Shown in pieces: positions 35,071-43,953 of a stretch of DNA of 64,000 nucleotides. Numbering within the stretch: position 1 is the first letter of the stretch; each line of letters opens with the position of its first letter. The translations under genes and the position numbers were made by a program. Below the pieces are notes generated by a model that made no database searches, had not been told where the DNA came from, and saw only the letters and a list, made by a program, of their open reading frames with translations. The stretch spans positions 31,339 through 95,338 of the forward strand of contig DEMS01000001.1 in the NCBI GenBank assembly GCA_002359315.1, written 5' to 3'. The stretch comes from Bacteroidetes bacterium UBA2664 (GTDB lineage Bacteria > Bacteroidota > Rhodothermia > Balneolales > Balneolaceae).

Positions 35071-38000
35071 CTAATGGACCGTCCCGCAGGAACATTGGGT
35101 AGCACCTGCCGATTGAATGATGGAATGCCAGTCAAACTGTTCACTATAGCCTTCTTGTTCCCACCAGAAAGGCAGTCGTTCCGAGGGATGATTTCCAATT
35201 TCATTCATCGTGGATGAATCATAAAGCCGACCGTTGATCATCGTATAGACGACATTTTCGGTTTCATAAATATCATGAAGCGGATTTCCATCTACAACGA
35301 TCATATCAGCCAGTTTCCCGGTTTCAAGTGATCCGATATGTTGTCCCATTCCAATATAATTTGCACCATTTATGGTTGCTACACGCAGTGCGTCGTGGTT
35401 ACTCATACCACCTTGTGTAAACATCCATGTTTCCCAATGTGCTGCAAGACCCTGTAGTTGGCCATGAGCACCTATATTCACCGTTACTCCCCGATCGTAT
35501 AACTCTTTTGCCGCGGCGGCACTTTGAAAGTGGCCGATTTCGTACTCTTCTTCAGGGACCATAATTCTATGTCTTGATCTGGAATCAACAACACCTCTGG
35601 GTGTAAACGACAACAGAGGCTCTTTTTCCCACACATTGGTATGCTGATACCAATAATATTCACCACTCATACTTCCGTAATTTACGACAAGGGTAGGAGT
35701 ATAACCTACATCCGAGGATCCCCAAAGTGTCAATACATCTTCATATAGAGGATATATAGGTACATTGTGCTCGATTCCGGTATGTCCGTCCAAAATCATA
35801 CTCATATTATGTGTAAAGGTGGAGCCGCCCTCCGGTACAACATTTACCCCAAGTTCGCGCGCAGCCTGAAGAACCTGTTGCCTTTGATCTCTTCTGGGCT
35901 GATTGTAGCTTTTGACTGAAGTCGCGCCAAAAGCCTGTGTTCTTCGGATCGCAGAACAGGCATCTTCCAGACTGTTGATTACGGTCTTCTGAACATTTTC
36001 AGCGCCATAGAGAATACGGCCGGTAGAAAATATTCTGGGACCGATCATATTCCCGGATCTGACCATTTCCGCCTGTGAAAAAATCATTTCGGTATTGGAG
36101 GATGGATCATGAGCTGTAGTCACGCCATACGCCAGGTTTGCAAAATACTCCCACTGCTGATTTGGGCTGAGTCCGGATCGGAAATTCCCGATGTGGGCAT
36201 GTGCATCAACCAGTCCCGGCATCAACGTTTTACCTTCCAGGTCCATTATAAAAGCATTTTCCGGAATAGTTATATCTTCTGATGACCCGATGGCCTCGAT
36301 TCGGTTATCCCGAACAACAACAGTTCCATTATCTATGACTTCATAATCATTCATTGATATGATATGTGCATTGGTGAAAGCAACAATCCCTGAAGGTTTG
36401 TCTGAATTCAGTTCAAGTCCAATAGAAATTCCGTCATTGTTACCTAAAGGCAGATCTTCGTTCATATTGCCACTTAGAAATTCAAAAGCTTCAGATAATT
36501 CTACCGTAAAATACTCTTCACCCAGTGTCCAGTGCAGTTTTTGTCCGTCTGAAGACCAGTGAAGATTATATCCGGCATCTTTTGCGACGTGTGTAACCGG
36601 AATGGCTTTTGTATTCGCATTTAAATTCAGATCAGAACCGGTTTGCGGCATTGGTGCGATATACACTTTGTACAGTTCATGGAAAGCAATCCATTGATTA
36701 TCCGGACTTGGAGTGAACCCGAGGGCATATTCAGATCGAAAATGATGTTTTTCATCCTGACCATTCAGATCAACACTTCTAAAATTTGTTCCTTGCTGAT
36801 AAAAAATCCGATCACCGTTTGAATTAAAAATCGGTTCACTTCCGCTTGTAGTGATTAGTTTAGTATCCCCACCGGCCGCTGGAATCGTATAAATACCCGG
36901 ATTTTGGGTGTAAGCATGTCCCTGATGATTATTCCCTGATTCACGACGGAAGAGGATTGTTTGTCCGTCAGGAGAAAACGAAGGTGTCCTGAAAATTCCT
37001 TTTTCGCCGGTGATAGTTTGTGGAGTCGCATTTCTGCGATCCAATCGAAGTGTTTTAATTGCTCCTAATTCGGTATCACTCCAACTGACATAAGCTAAAC
37101 TGTTTCCATCCGGTGAAAAGGCCGGTTCAAATTCCAGATGGGTCTCGTTAGTAAGGCGTGTAGGTGTTCCATTTGGAAGATCTTTTTTCCAAAGGTATCC
37201 AGCAGCATTGAAGACGAGAGTATTACCATCAGGTGATGTGATGGCATGACGTACTGCTTTAGCCGTGAATGTATCGGGTGCCGGATCAAACTCGAAGTGA
37301 ACCACATCTGCAAGTTGATGGTTGACCGTCACAGAAAATGGGATTTCCTCAACAGCATAATTGTTAACATTCAGCTTATGGAACCCTCCTTGCGCCCAAA
37401 AGATGAGATGATTCCCATCCGGAGTCCAATTAAAATTGGTGTAGGGCCCAAAAATTGCCCAGGCCTGTTGTTGGTCAATACTTAATCCATCAAAAACAGG
37501 CCGCTCAATGCCGGTCTCCATATCCCTGATGTATAGAACTGATTTAGTACGGACTCGTTTTACAAAGGCTAAAAGATTTCCATCGGGTGATACGGTAGGG
37601 GAGATGGCTCCGCCCGGTCCACCGGTAATGCGTTCAATATTTCCTTCTTGACGGTCATATCGGTTTATGACATAGATCTGGCTGTTTGGATCTTTATTGT
37701 ACTGAAAAAATCCGCCCGGATAGACATCCTGGCTATAGTACACATAGCGACCGTCCGGCGAAACAAACGGCTGCCCCACATCCTGCTGATCGTTTGGCCG
37801 TTCTGTCAGTTGAATCCCAGATCCTCCGGTAATGTGGTACATCCAGATTTCACCGGCACCCAGCGAACGGCCGGAGGTAAAATGTTTTTTAGCGACCAGA
37901 TAGTTGCCATCCGGTGTCCAGAATGCATTGTTTAGCAGACGAAAACTTTCATTGGTGACCTGACGGGCATCAGAACCGTCACGATTCATCACCCAGATAT

Positions 38001-38370
38001 TATCACCTCCGCCGGCATCACTGGTAAAAGAGATTTTTGAGCCGTCAGGACTGAAACGAGGCTGTATTTCATATGCGAGGCTTTCCCGAAGTACAGTTGC
38101 TTCGCCACCTGTGACAGGCATGATGTAAAGATTTCCAAGCAAATCAAACACAATCTCACTGCCATCAGGGCTGACATCCAGATTCATCCAGGTACCCTCA
38201 TTGGTTTCAAAACTGATCTCAGTAAAATCTGCACGGTGTTGAGTTACATCCCATTTTTCATCAGAAGTTTGTTCCTGATCTTCATCAGAATCTAATTCTG
38301 TGTCTTGATCTTGAGCGAAAAGAGATAGGGGTAGTAATAGAGCGATAAACAGTAGTAGAAATCGATTCAT
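35071..38370 (-). CDS. TolB-propeller / amidohydrolase fusion protein
   Basis: A 1099-residue secreted protein: signal peptide (MNRFLLLFIALLLPLSLFAQ), an acidic linker, then TolB/PD40 blades (FSPDGSKISFTSDAGG, PDGRYVYYSQD, SPDGNLLAFVKRV, SPDGQTILFRRES) to about residue 630, then an amidohydrolase-superfamily domain with the metal HxH in LVDAHAHIGNF, the SVKSYN lysine, GHTGIEHN and GAHGQLQG histidines and a closing GSLETGKLADMIVVDGNPL. Such fusions are common in Bacteroidota and Gammaproteobacteria; the cleaved substrate is unknown. It ends QCSCGTVH and the start is an ATG. Confidence 0.92.
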   Translation of the reverse strand: MNRFLLLFIALLLPLSLFAQDQDTELDSDEDQEQTSDEKWDVTQHRADFTEISFETNEGTWMNLDVSPDGSEIVFDLLGNLYIMPVTGGEATVLRESLAYEIQPRFSPDGSKISFTSDAGGGDNIWVMNRDGSDARQVTNESFRLLNNAFWTPDGNYLVAKKHFTSGRSLGAGEIWMYHITGGSGIQLTERPNDQQDVGQPFVSPDGRYVYYSQDVYPGGFFQYNKDPNSQIYVINRYDRQEGNIERITGGPGGAISPTVSPDGNLLAFVKRVRTKSVLYIRDMETGIERPVFDGLSIDQQQAWAIFGPYTNFNWTPDGNHLIFWAQGGFHKLNVNNYAVEEIPFSVTVNHQLADVVHFEFDPAPDTFTAKAVRHAITSPDGNTLVFNAAGYLWKKDLPNGTPTRLTNETHLEFEPAFSPDGNSLAYVSWSDTELGAIKTLRLDRRNATPQTITGEKGIFRTPSFSPDGQTILFRRESGNNHQGHAYTQNPGIYTIPAAGGDTKLITTSGSEPIFNSNGDRIFYQQGTNFRSVDLNGQDEKHHFRSEYALGFTPSPDNQWIAFHELYKVYIAPMPQTGSDLNLNANTKAIPVTHVAKDAGYNLHWSSDGQKLHWTLGEEYFTVELSEAFEFLSGNMNEDLPLGNNDGISIGLELNSDKPSGIVAFTNAHIISMNDYEVIDNGTVVVRDNRIEAIGSSEDITIPENAFIMDLEGKTLMPGLVDAHAHIGNFRSGLSPNQQWEYFANLAYGVTTAHDPSSNTEMIFSQAEMVRSGNMIGPRIFSTGRILYGAENVQKTVINSLEDACSAIRRTQAFGATSVKSYNQPRRDQRQQVLQAARELGVNVVPEGGSTFTHNMSMILDGHTGIEHNVPIYPLYEDVLTLWGSSDVGYTPTLVVNYGSMSGEYYWYQHTNVWEKEPLLSFTPRGVVDSRSRHRIMVPEEEYEIGHFQSAAAAKELYDRGVTVNIGAHGQLQGLAAHWETWMFTQGGMSNHDALRVATINGANYIGMGQHIGSLETGKLADMIVVDGNPLHDIYETENVVYTMINGRLYDSSTMNEIGNHPSERLPFWWEQEGYSEQFDWHSIIQSAGATQCSCGTVH

Positions 38371-38590
38371 CTTAATTATAGTCTTGTTAATATTTATTTA
38401 GACATGTTACTAAAAAAAGACGAAAAGTTCTGATTCAAATAGTGAATGAAGGTGGATAAAATTAATAATAAAGTGTGTTAAGATATAAGATGGTAGGTAG
38501 ATAAATGTTGTTCTCTGATCGGTATCAATTAAAGAGATCGATGAAGGAGTAAATCTTGGGACAGCTGATAGAGATCGATCTGTAGAAGAT

Positions 38591-38643
38591 AAAAAAAAGG
38601 GTTAGTTCTCTTCTCAAATTTTACAAAGAAGAGAACCAAGCCC
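38591..38643 (-). terminator. Intrinsic terminator of the collagen-like lipoprotein gene
   Basis: On the minus strand a 10-bp stem (38627-38636 with 38605-38614) with an outer GGG/CCC (38599-38601, 38641-38643) is followed by a run of eight T (38591-38598). It stands just downstream of the lipoprotein stop at 38658. Confidence 0.82.
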
Positions 38644-38657
38644 ATGCTTACTTAGGT

Positions 38658-39194
38658 TTAGTTGATTTTAACAATGTTCATTCCCAGAAATACTTGAAGT
38701 TCCTGATAGGTTTCAATTTGTTCCAGAGATTGATTTCCTTTGGTTTTACCAACAAAATTAGATGGAATATGAACTGCTCTAATCAGGACGTCTTCGAGCC
38801 CATCCGTAATATTTAAATTATAGTTGGCATCCAAAAAGATACGAATGTCGATCAGTGTGAAGTCATAATCGATTAATAATGTACCTCTTGAATTAAACTC
38901 TGTAATTGGAAGTTTCCTCCATACTTCCAGATCATCTTCCGGTATATAATCTTCAAGTATAAATGCAAGCATGACATCTGAATCAATAATATCAATTTGA
39001 TCTGGAATGCTTTGAAAGAATTCGTACCCGTTTGATGGCATCAGTGTGGCATTAAATTCAAAAGAAGTAGGAAGTATTTCAGGTCCGGGCTCCCCTGGAG
39101 GTCCTTCAGGCCCTACCGGACCCCTGCCACTGCAGGAAGCTATAAAAAGAGTGAGTAGAATAAAGAGAGTTAAACGTTTGATTAGATTTTTCAT
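38658..39194 (-). CDS. Lipoprotein with a short collagen-like stretch
   Basis: A 178-residue lipoprotein: signal MKNLIKRLTLFILLTLFIASC, then directly a Gly-rich segment of several Gly-X-Y triplets (GPVGPEGPPGEPGPE), then a domain of about 140 residues with no recognisable motif, ending in the strand-like QVFLGMNIVKIN. Short collagen-like repeats after a lipobox are seen in many FCB lipoproteins and may act as a stiff stalk. The function is unknown. A terminator follows (38591-38643), so it is probably a single-gene unit. An inverted repeat (39211-39240) lies just upstream. Confidence 0.82.
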   Translation of the reverse strand: MKNLIKRLTLFILLTLFIASCSGRGPVGPEGPPGEPGPEILPTSFEFNATLMPSNGYEFFQSIPDQIDIIDSDVMLAFILEDYIPEDDLEVWRKLPITEFNSRGTLLIDYDFTLIDIRIFLDANYNLNITDGLEDVLIRAVHIPSNFVGKTKGNQSLEQIETYQELQVFLGMNIVKIN

Positions 39195-39496
39195 AGGGAC
39201 CTCAACAGGTTCGTTTCAGTTAGTTATATATACTAAACGACCAAAGAGGGGTGTAGTTTCAAATCATAAAAAGGTATTTAAGTATAATAATAACAAATAG
39301 ATATAATAAACACTTGATCTCGCATATTCATGTGAGAACGGCTGATTATTGAGCGTGAATCCATCCACGACCCAATGTTACTTACTGAATATGTCTCGAA
39401 ACAACAGACACTCATTTCTGTCAAATTCTGTTGCGTCTCGCTTGCGATCTTTTTATCTACACTCAGTTTTTAATTAACCAATACTTAGACCATACC
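39195..39496. other. Intergenic region upstream of the collagen-like lipoprotein and metzincin genes
   Basis: A 302-base divergent leader. It holds the inverted repeat TCGTTTCAGT (39211-39220) / ACTAAACGA (39232-39240), 11 bases apart, directly before the lipoprotein start: a possible operator. The rest has no gene, hairpin terminator or clear promoter match. Its TCGTTT/AAACGA arms resemble those in the lexA leader palindrome, but the evidence is thin. Confidence 0.5.
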
Positions 39497-41953
39497 ATGA
39501 AAAACTCTTCTTTTCGACTGCTACAATGCATACTGCTGATTTCAATATTTATTCTAATGTTGGCTTGCCAAACAACCGAGCCTGTAACCGAATCAGATTC
39601 ACGAACTGCCTCCACTAGTAGTATACCGGCAAACGCTTCTACAGATAGCGGGCTTTTTACCGTTTATCAATCGGGCGAAAACATCTATTACGAAATCCCC
39701 GATTCGCTTATGGGGCGCGATATGGCGATCATGAGCCGAATCGCAAAAACTGCTGAGGGACTCGGATGGGGTGGTGACCGATTAGCGCCGCAACAGATTG
39801 TTCAGTGGGAGCGCAGAGGCGATAAAATTCTCCTCAGAGGGGTGACTTACAGCAATACGGCCAACGATAATCTGCCGATCTATCAAGCCGTTCAAAATTC
39901 TAATTTCCCGACAATTATTGAATCCTTTGACATACTTGAAGATCGTGACGAATCGGTAGTAGTTGATGTGAGTGATCTATATTTAAAGGATTCCCGACAG
40001 TTTGGGCTTCAGAATCGTCAACGCCAGCAGTATACGGTCCGAAACCTTGATCGAAATCGTTCATTCATGGAGTTTGTGAAGAGCTTTCCTGAAAATATCG
40101 AAGTGAGAACGGTCCTCACTTATAATGCCGATAACCCACCGTCACAACAGCGCACCGGTTCGATCACTTTAGAAGTAAATCATAGTATGATACTGCTCCC
40201 GGAAGAACCGATGCGTCCGCGTCTTTTTGATGAAAGGGTAGCCATGATCTCCATTTCTCAAACCGATTATGGTGATGATGCCCAATTCAGTAAAACCAAA
40301 CGGTACGTCACGCGCTTTCGGCTTGAACCTTCTGATATGGAAGCATTCAATCGCGGTGAATTGGTAGAGCCCAAAAAGCAGATCATTTTCTATATCGATC
40401 CGGCCACACCCGAGCAGTGGAGACCTTATTTTATTGCCGGAGTAGAGGAATGGAATGTGGCTTTTGAGGCGGCCGGATTCAAAAATGCAATAGCAGCGAA
40501 GATGGCACCGGTTGATGATCCCGATTTCAGCATGCTTGATGCACGTTATTCTGTGATCCGGTATGTGGCAAATCCGATCCACTCTGCAAATGCAGGGCCG
40601 GATGTAATTGATCCCAGATCTGGAGAAACGATTCGTGCACACATGAATATGTATCACAATGTGATGAAGAGGCTGCACTGGTGGTCGATGAGTCAGACAG
40701 GACCAAGAAACCCGGAAATACAGCAACATCAGCTCTCAACAGAGGAAATGGGTGAATACCTGCGATATGTGGTTTCACACGAGTTGGCACACGCTCTCGG
40801 TTATCCACATAATCAGCGTGGAAATACGGCTTATTCGATTGATGATTTGCGTTCACCGGAGTTTACAAACGAGTTTGGGAACTCATCATCGGTGGTTGGA
40901 CGAACCCGTTTCAACTACGTTGCGCAACCTGAGGATGGGGATGTGCGCGTGCACAGAAGTGTCGGAGAGTATGACATTTGGTCCATTAAGTGGGCATACA
41001 CACCTCTTCCTCAGGTTGAAACAGCGGAAGATGAGTTCTCTATTTTAAACGATTGGATATTGGAACGTGCAGATAATCCGGCGATGCAGTTTGGTTATGG
41101 CCGGGGTGATTATGACCCGACACAGACCACCGAATCGATCGGTAATGATTGGGTTCTTGCCAGTGAATTGGGCATGAAAAATCTCCATCGAGTGGTACCC
41201 AACCTGTTTAATTGGATGGGAGAAGAGGGAGAACCATACTATGAAATCAAAATGAGGTATATGCAGCTATTTGTTCACTGGGGCCGAATGACAAGCCGGG
41301 TGATTACTGCAATTGGCGGTTCCAGGGAAGAGCATAAGAGATTTGGTCAGGATGGACCTGTTTACACTTCACTTACACGTGAAGACCAGAAGCGATCCAT
41401 GGCTTTTCTGGATGAGCATCTATTTGCTACCCCTGCTTGGTTATTGGATAAAGAGCTGCTTCGCACTTTTGAGCATGTAGGTAGTGTTGAGAGGGTGAGG
41501 TGGTATCAGGTCACCGGATTAAATTCTCTTCTGGCGCCACACAGGTTAGAACGACTTGTAGAACAACATGCGATGTTGGGAGATGCTGCATATGGTCCGG
41601 CCGAAATGCTGGATGATTTACGTACTGCGATCTGGAAAGAACTGGATTCTCGTGATAATGTGAACACATTTCGTAGAAATCTACAGCGGGCATACATTGA
41701 CAGGATGGAGTATCTTCTTAAAGAAGCCTCTGCAGATGCGCCGAACCCTCCGGAAGACTACCGGCCGGATATCGGCTTTGAAGATTTACGTACAGATTTT
41801 CATATACAACAATCTGATATTCGACCACTTGTACTGGAGCAACTTAAAAGTTTGCATTCAGATGTGGAAGCGGCTCTCAACCGGAATACCGATCGATATA
41901 CAGAAACCCATTTGGAGTATGTGAAAAAAAGGGTTGAAGGGCTAATCGATTAA
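39497..41953 (+). CDS. Zinc-dependent metalloprotease lipoprotein (DUF5117-like)
   Basis: I start at ATG 39497, giving a lipoprotein signal (MKNSSFRLLQCILLISIFILMLAC); the longer frame from 39431 only adds a hydrophilic leader. The 818-residue protein has a typical FCB zincin of the DUF5117 type, with the metzincin signature HELAHALGYPH (40778-40810) and LGWGGDRLAPQQIVQWERRGDKI at the front. The third zinc ligand is the last His in YPHN. It would act at the cell surface or periplasm; substrate unknown. A perfect hairpin terminator follows its stop. Confidence 0.9.
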   Translation: MKNSSFRLLQCILLISIFILMLACQTTEPVTESDSRTASTSSIPANASTDSGLFTVYQSGENIYYEIPDSLMGRDMAIMSRIAKTAEGLGWGGDRLAPQQIVQWERRGDKILLRGVTYSNTANDNLPIYQAVQNSNFPTIIESFDILEDRDESVVVDVSDLYLKDSRQFGLQNRQRQQYTVRNLDRNRSFMEFVKSFPENIEVRTVLTYNADNPPSQQRTGSITLEVNHSMILLPEEPMRPRLFDERVAMISISQTDYGDDAQFSKTKRYVTRFRLEPSDMEAFNRGELVEPKKQIIFYIDPATPEQWRPYFIAGVEEWNVAFEAAGFKNAIAAKMAPVDDPDFSMLDARYSVIRYVANPIHSANAGPDVIDPRSGETIRAHMNMYHNVMKRLHWWSMSQTGPRNPEIQQHQLSTEEMGEYLRYVVSHELAHALGYPHNQRGNTAYSIDDLRSPEFTNEFGNSSSVVGRTRFNYVAQPEDGDVRVHRSVGEYDIWSIKWAYTPLPQVETAEDEFSILNDWILERADNPAMQFGYGRGDYDPTQTTESIGNDWVLASELGMKNLHRVVPNLFNWMGEEGEPYYEIKMRYMQLFVHWGRMTSRVITAIGGSREEHKRFGQDGPVYTSLTREDQKRSMAFLDEHLFATPAWLLDKELLRTFEHVGSVERVRWYQVTGLNSLLAPHRLERLVEQHAMLGDAAYGPAEMLDDLRTAIWKELDSRDNVNTFRRNLQRAYIDRMEYLLKEASADAPNPPEDYRPDIGFEDLRTDFHIQQSDIRPLVLEQLKSLHSDVEAALNRNTDRYTETHLEYVKKRVEGLID

Positions 41954-41964
41954 GAATAGGTGGG

Positions 41965-41998
41965 AAAACCTCAGACTCTGTCCGGAGTCTGAGGTTTT
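41965..41998 (+). terminator. Perfect 14-bp hairpin after the metalloprotease gene
   Basis: Arms 41965-41978 and 41985-41998 are perfectly complementary around a 6-base TGTCCG loop. It starts 12 bases after the stop and ends in TTTT, so it works as an intrinsic terminator and, since the 5' side begins AAAA, possibly in both directions. The right arm is also the first unit of the 21-base array. Confidence 0.8.
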
Positions 41999-42130
41999 CA
42001 ATTTAGAGTCTATGGTTTTCCATTTAGTGTCTGAGACATTCAAAGTAGAGCCTGAGATTTAAACTCGGTGTCTGGGATATATAAATTAGAAACTGAGTTG
42101 TTCAATTGTGAATCTGAAGGTTTCTAACAG
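41985..42130. repeat. Degenerate 21-base tandem array
   Basis: Seven consecutive units with starts at 41985, 42006, 42027, 42048, 42068, 42089 and 42110, six of 21 bases and one of 20. Each unit opens G[A/T]GTCTGAG-like and ends AATTTA-like, with clear divergence between units. The first unit overlaps the hairpin arm of the terminator and the last runs into the decayed copy of the acyl-CoA dehydrogenase 3' end. Units are too diverged and too close for a CRISPR. Confidence 0.75.
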
Positions 42131-42240
42131 TTATAGCCTAACTCCTTAATCAATTTTCTAGACAGTATGCGACAATGAATTTCAAAATTTTCATCTTCGT
42201 AGACTTTATACGAATTCTGAAGGTTTCCAATAAATTCAGT
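42124..42240 (-). pseudogene. Decayed duplicate of the acyl-CoA dehydrogenase 3' end
   Basis: Directly downstream of the acyl-CoA dehydrogenase, in the +1 frame relative to it, an open stretch ends in the residues EIHCRILSRKLIKELGYN then Cys and stop (42124-42183). The intact gene ends EIQRLILARELKKELGYN (42239-42292). 12 of 18 residues and 41 of 54 bases match with no gap. Some flank is duplicated too (GAATCTGAAGGTTTC at 42110 against GAATTCTGAAGGTTTC near 42211). This is a tandem duplication of roughly 105 bases that has lost selection. Confidence 0.75.
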
Positions 42241-43423
42241 TATATCCTAATTCCTTTTTCAGTTCTCTGGCCAGGATGAGGCGCTGAATTTCCGAAGTGC
42301 CTTCTCCGATTGTAAGCAGTTTCATATCGCGCATGAATCGTTCTACATGATACTCTTTGGTATAACCGTATCCTCCATGTATCTGAACTGCATCCAGGGT
42401 TGCACGTTCACACATCTCTGAGGCAAATAACTTTGCCATGGAGGCTTCTTTGGTAAATGGTTTCCCCTGATCCTTGAGCCAGGCTGCTCGATGAACAAGG
42501 AGACGTGCCGCATCAATCTCGACGGCCATATTTACCATCTTATGTTCAATCGCCTGAAAATCTCCAATTGGATTACCAAACTGCTTCCGTTCCTTGGCAT
42601 ATTTCATGGATTCTTCCAGTGCACCACGGGCAAGGCCAACAGATAGGGCACCGATGCCGATACGTCCGCCATCCAGCACTTTCATCGTATCTACAAAACC
42701 CATACCAAGTTCACCGAGAAGATTTTCACCCGGTACTTCAACATTTTCTAAAACCACTTCTGATGTATCCGATGTGTTCATACCCATTTTATGCATGGGG
42801 GCACTGGGTTTTACACCATGCCATTCACGTTCCACAACAAAGGCGCTGATTCCCTTTGTCCCCAATGTGGGATCAGTTTTAGCCAACACGACATAAACAT
42901 GCCCGACAGAGCCTTGGGTGATAAAGGTTTTAGTTCCATTCAAAACCCAATTATCACCATCTTTGACCGCCGTCGTCTTTAAACCGGATGAATCACTGCC
43001 GGATCCGGGCTCTGTAAGACACCATGCTGCCAGCTTATTCCCGGATGTCAGATCCGGCATATACTTCATTTTAAGGTCGTGATTACCGGCTAATGCGATA
43101 TGACCGGTTCCCAGTGATGTATGTGAAGCAACTGTGAGTGCCAGAGAGGCATCCCAACGTGCAATCTCCTCAAGGGCAAGACAGAAGCTGATGGTGTCAA
43201 AACCGGCACCTCCATATTTTTCTTCATGATAAATCCCAAGTAACCCCTGGTCGGCAAGCATTTTTACAATTTCATGGGGGAACTCTTTTTTGGCATCTCT
43301 TTCGATAACAGTGGGTGCCACATGGCGTTCAACAAAGTCACGAACACTGTCGCGTATCATTTGGTGATCTTCAGTTAATTCAAAGGATATGGATCCGGTT
43401 CGTTCAAGCAAATTCAAATTCAT
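42236..43423 (-). CDS. Acyl-CoA dehydrogenase
   Basis: A 395-residue acyl-CoA dehydrogenase: the FAD/substrate motifs AWCLTEPGSGSDSSG and TKTFITQGSVGHVYVV, MKVLDGGRIGIGALSVGLARGALE, and the catalytic Glu374 in IGEGTSEIQRLILARELKKELGY near the C-terminus, as in the short/medium-chain (butyryl/isovaleryl-type) members. It oxidises acyl-CoA at the alpha-beta bond and hands electrons to ETF. It is the next gene after fixX on the minus strand, so substrate dehydrogenase and electron carriers sit together. The chain length cannot be told. Confidence 0.95.
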   Translation of the reverse strand: MNLNLLERTGSISFELTEDHQMIRDSVRDFVERHVAPTVIERDAKKEFPHEIVKMLADQGLLGIYHEEKYGGAGFDTISFCLALEEIARWDASLALTVASHTSLGTGHIALAGNHDLKMKYMPDLTSGNKLAAWCLTEPGSGSDSSGLKTTAVKDGDNWVLNGTKTFITQGSVGHVYVVLAKTDPTLGTKGISAFVVEREWHGVKPSAPMHKMGMNTSDTSEVVLENVEVPGENLLGELGMGFVDTMKVLDGGRIGIGALSVGLARGALEESMKYAKERKQFGNPIGDFQAIEHKMVNMAVEIDAARLLVHRAAWLKDQGKPFTKEASMAKLFASEMCERATLDAVQIHGGYGYTKEYHVERFMRDMKLLTIGEGTSEIQRLILARELKKELGYN

Positions 43424-43641
43424 TATTTAGATTATTTTTTAATTCTCTGATAAATATTGGTAGCGCTTCCAAAGATAATGATTCTTCAAAACAATTGTAG
43501 TGAGATATGAAAGAAACAGAAGTTTTTACGTAATCATTTCTAAGAAAAAAATGATTCTGTTCCCGTAGATTTCCTTAGAATTTTTCGATGATGGCTCACC
43601 CAAAATTGCATGCCACATATTAAATAAACTTCATTGTAGGA

Positions 43642-43953
43642 TCATCCAAAATTCCAGGTAACACCGCGGCCAATCTCCGGATCGGGGAAGTTCCAGTCTA
43701 CAGCTCCCTGATCACATGCATACATACATGTACCGCACTCAATACAATCCTCAACCTGAAAATGAACCATTCCCTTATCATCCATGGTATAGCAATTGGC
43801 CGGACATACATAGGTTGTGCACTTATGCGGACATACAGTGTTACATATGTCTGTATTTACGATAATATGAGGTTTAATCTCCGATTTAGCCTGATTTCGA
43901 TAACTGACCAGGCCAAGGCGTTCGGGTAGGGATAGGGTTTTTGTGTGAGACAT
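43642..43953 (-). CDS. fixX: Ferredoxin-like protein FixX
   Basis: A 103-residue 4Fe-4S protein of the FixX type: Cys clusters DICNTVCPHKCTTYVCPANC and EDCIECGTCMYACDQGAVDW. In the FixABCX/ETF-QO arrangement FixX is the ferredoxin subunit that partners FixC, together equal to the iron-sulfur end of mitochondrial ETF-quinone oxidoreductase. Here it follows fixC after an inserted S23 gene. The start ATG lies three bases from the first heptamer of the insert. Confidence 0.92.
   Translation of the reverse strand: MSHTKTLSLPERLGLVSYRNQAKSEIKPHIIVNTDICNTVCPHKCTTYVCPANCYTMDDKGMVHFQVEDCIECGTCMYACDQGAVDWNFPDPEIGRGVTWNFG

Noticed and set aside
40169..40729. 186-codon minus-strand frame inside the metalloprotease gene
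   Set aside because: Rich in Arg/Cys/His and Ile with no recognised motif; it overlaps the zinc-site region of a clearly coding gene on the other strand.
41985..42130. Possible CRISPR array
   Set aside because: Units are contiguous, about 21 bases and diverge freely; there are no spacers of constant length and no cas genes in the window.
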